From: Chamaea fasciata
Taxonomy: Eukaryota > Chordata > Aves > Passeriformes > Sylviidae
DNA length: 64,000 bases
Direction of reading: 5' to 3'
NCBI GenBank assembly: GCA_029207755.1
Contig: JARCOQ010000005.1
Location: 52,045,563 to 52,109,562, forward strand
Shown: piece by piece, positions 62,750 through 64,000 of the stretch
How the letters are laid out: every line of letters starts with the position of its first letter
Numbering within the stretch: position 1 is the stretch's first letter
Made by a program: the position numbers and the translations under genes
Notes under the pieces: generated by a model
Told to the model about the DNA's origin: nothing
What the model saw: only the letters and a program-made list of their open reading frames with translations
Database searches by the model: none

Positions 62750-64000
62750 CCTCAAAACAAGGTCCCCTTGAGGTATGCATTGGGTCTTTTTATCCTTTTG
62801 CATCACTCACCAGGTGCAACCTGGTCCCTGAGCGAAGACAACCCCACGGATGGGATTGTTTTTGCTGGAGGCAGGATTAATCTAAACAGTTTTTCTTAGC
62901 ATACTTCTTATGTGTACTACTGGAACTTTATTTCTGTCTGTTTTTTGCAAGGGCTCAGATTGGGCAGGACTTGCTCGGTTGGTGGAACCTCGAGTGTTCA
63001 CCAACCAGGTGGCCTTTGCTAAATTAGTATTCTAATTCTTAAAGGTTCCCCCACCCAGTGCTTTTAAGGTAGTTTTAAGCAGGCCATTGCACTGTTCAAC
63101 TTTCCCGGCCGTTGGTGCATGATAAGGAATATGGTACACCCACTCAATGCCATGTTCTCTAGCCCAGGTGCTTATAAGACTATTCTTGAAATGAGTCCCA
63201 TTGTCTGACTTGATTCTCTCAGGGGTGCCATGTCTCCACAGGACTTGTTTTTCTAGGCCTAGGATGGTGTTTTGGGCAGTAGCATGAGGCACAGGGTAGG
63301 TCTCTAACTATCCAGTGGTGGCTTCCACTATGGTTAGCACATAACGCTTGCCCTGGCGGGTTTGGGGAAGGGTGATGTAGTCAATCTGCCAGGCTTTTCC
63401 ATATTTATATTTGGACTACTGCCTACTATACTATAAGGGCTTCACCTGCTTGGCTTGCTTGATTGCAGCACATGTCTCACAGTCATGGATAACCTGAGAA
63501 ATACTGTCCATGGTTAAATTCACCCTTCGGTCTCGGGCTTACTTATAGGTGGCATCTTTGCCTTGATGACCCGAGGCATCATGGGCCTATCGGGTTAGGA
63601 ACAACTCTTCTTTGTGTTGCTAATCTAAATCTATCTTTGACACTTCTATCTTGGCAGCCTGATCTACCTGCTTGTTGTTTTGGTGTTCCTCATTAGCCCG
63701 ACTCTTGGGAACATGGGCATCTATATGGCGGACTTTCACAGGCAGCTTTTTTACACGAGTGGCAACGTCTTTCCATTCATCAGCAGCCCAGATTGGTTTT
63801 CCTCTACGCTGCCAGTTGGTTTTTTTCTACCTTTCTAGCTAGCCTTACAGAGCATTGGCTACTATCTACGAATTAGTGTAGAGGTAGAGCTTTGGCTACT
63901 TCTTTCTTTCAGCAATGTCAAGGTATAATTGAACAGCTTTGAGTTTAGCAAGCTGACTTGATTCTCCGTCTTTTTCAGTGGCTTTTGCAACCTGTCGTGT
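62750..64000 (-). pseudogene. pol: ERV pol remnant: RNase H (partial) and integrase, with many stops
   Basis: One minus-strand frame can be followed from 64000 to about 62750 without any frameshift. It enters inside RNase H: the LYTNS patch has Asn at 63872-63874 where the catalytic Asp of the family's TDS motif is expected, while a later VDQAA Asp (63662-63664) is kept. The integrase follows. Its zinc-binding HHCC set is intact (His at 63581-63583 and 63566-63568; Cys at 63479-63481 and 63470-63472). The catalytic triad is also intact: Asp 63380-63382 in WQIDYI, Asp 63203-63205 in SDNGTHF and Glu 63095-63097, with exactly 35 residues between the last two (DD35E). In-frame stops begin (upper coordinate) at 63898, 63868, 63847, 63841, 63829, 63622, 63589, 63541, 63433, 63418, 63310, 63034, 62884 and 62809, so no functional protein can be made. 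The 87-codon open piece at 63032-63292 is merely the longest gap between stops. Confidence 0.92.

Larger units (their letters stand above)
61959..64000 (-). mobile_element. Endogenous retrovirus, 3' half (class III / ERV-L-like), runs off the window
   Basis: Reading leftwards from the window end, the order is pol (RNase H, then integrase), a spacer of roughly 100 bases, a purine tract and the 3' LTR. No env frame fits between the end of pol and the LTR, which is the usual plan of env-less ERV-L elements. The reverse transcriptase, protease, gag and 5' LTR, if present, lie beyond 64000. The element is defective because pol carries many stops. The host sequence next to the LTR is GCATG in minus orientation (61954-61958). 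A matching 5-base copy at the far end would be the expected target-site duplication. Confidence 0.85.

Noticed and set aside
63032..63292. Treating the 87-codon open piece as an intact small integrase gene
   Set aside because: It starts at a GTG, is preceded by an in-frame stop at 63308-63310, lacks the first catalytic Asp and zinc domain, and is just one gap between stops in a dead pol frame.
1..64000. CRISPR arrays, bacterial operons, phage genes, tRNA or rRNA genes
   Set aside because: I saw no spaced repeat array, no ribosome-binding-site-led gene strings and no recognisable structural RNA. The window is vertebrate nuclear DNA.

Overview
This window looks like ordinary, mostly non-coding bird nuclear DNA. 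The clues are truncated CR1 LINE 3' ends at about 18.6, 28.5, 59.4 and 60.5 kb, the absence of recognisable L1 or Alu sequence, low overall repeat density, and an LTR-element cluster at the right end in the style of class III (ERV-L-like) avian elements. A songbird is a reasonable guess, but nothing here proves it. I found no exon of any host gene that I recognise. The many short open frames have no recognisable domains and look like chance.

Layout. From 1 to about 59.4 kb the sequence is AT-leaning, single-copy-like DNA. It holds simple repeats: a 29-base C run, an 18-base G run, a 29-base A run, a (TA)n run and a very long uninterrupted GGGAA array at 51699-52033. It also holds three CR1 remnants or tails and two short A-tailed insertions, each flanked by direct repeats (23434-23558 and 43126-43310). 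A 33-codon hydrophobic frame at 30324-30425 is the only small coding candidate I would keep, at low confidence.

From 59382 to 60570 a CR1 on the + strand is split by a 0.9-kb insertion. Inside that insertion lies a 486-bp LTR in minus orientation with a duplicated AP-1-bearing enhancer and a TATA box.

From 61959 to the window end is the 3' half of a minus-strand endogenous retrovirus: a 677-bp 3' LTR, a short purine tract, a spacer with no env, and the RNase H plus integrase part of pol, continuing past the edge. The pol frame is unbroken by indels but carries at least 14 internal stops. Nearly all have the form expected from TGG becoming TAG, TAA or TGA. Together with a CpG-rich, well-preserved LTR this points to a burst of G-to-A hypermutation by a DNA-editing enzyme rather than slow decay. 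That is the most interesting signal in the window.

No operon-like or cooperating gene system is present. The biology here is transposable-element nesting, probable host DNA editing of a retrovirus, and unstable simple repeats.
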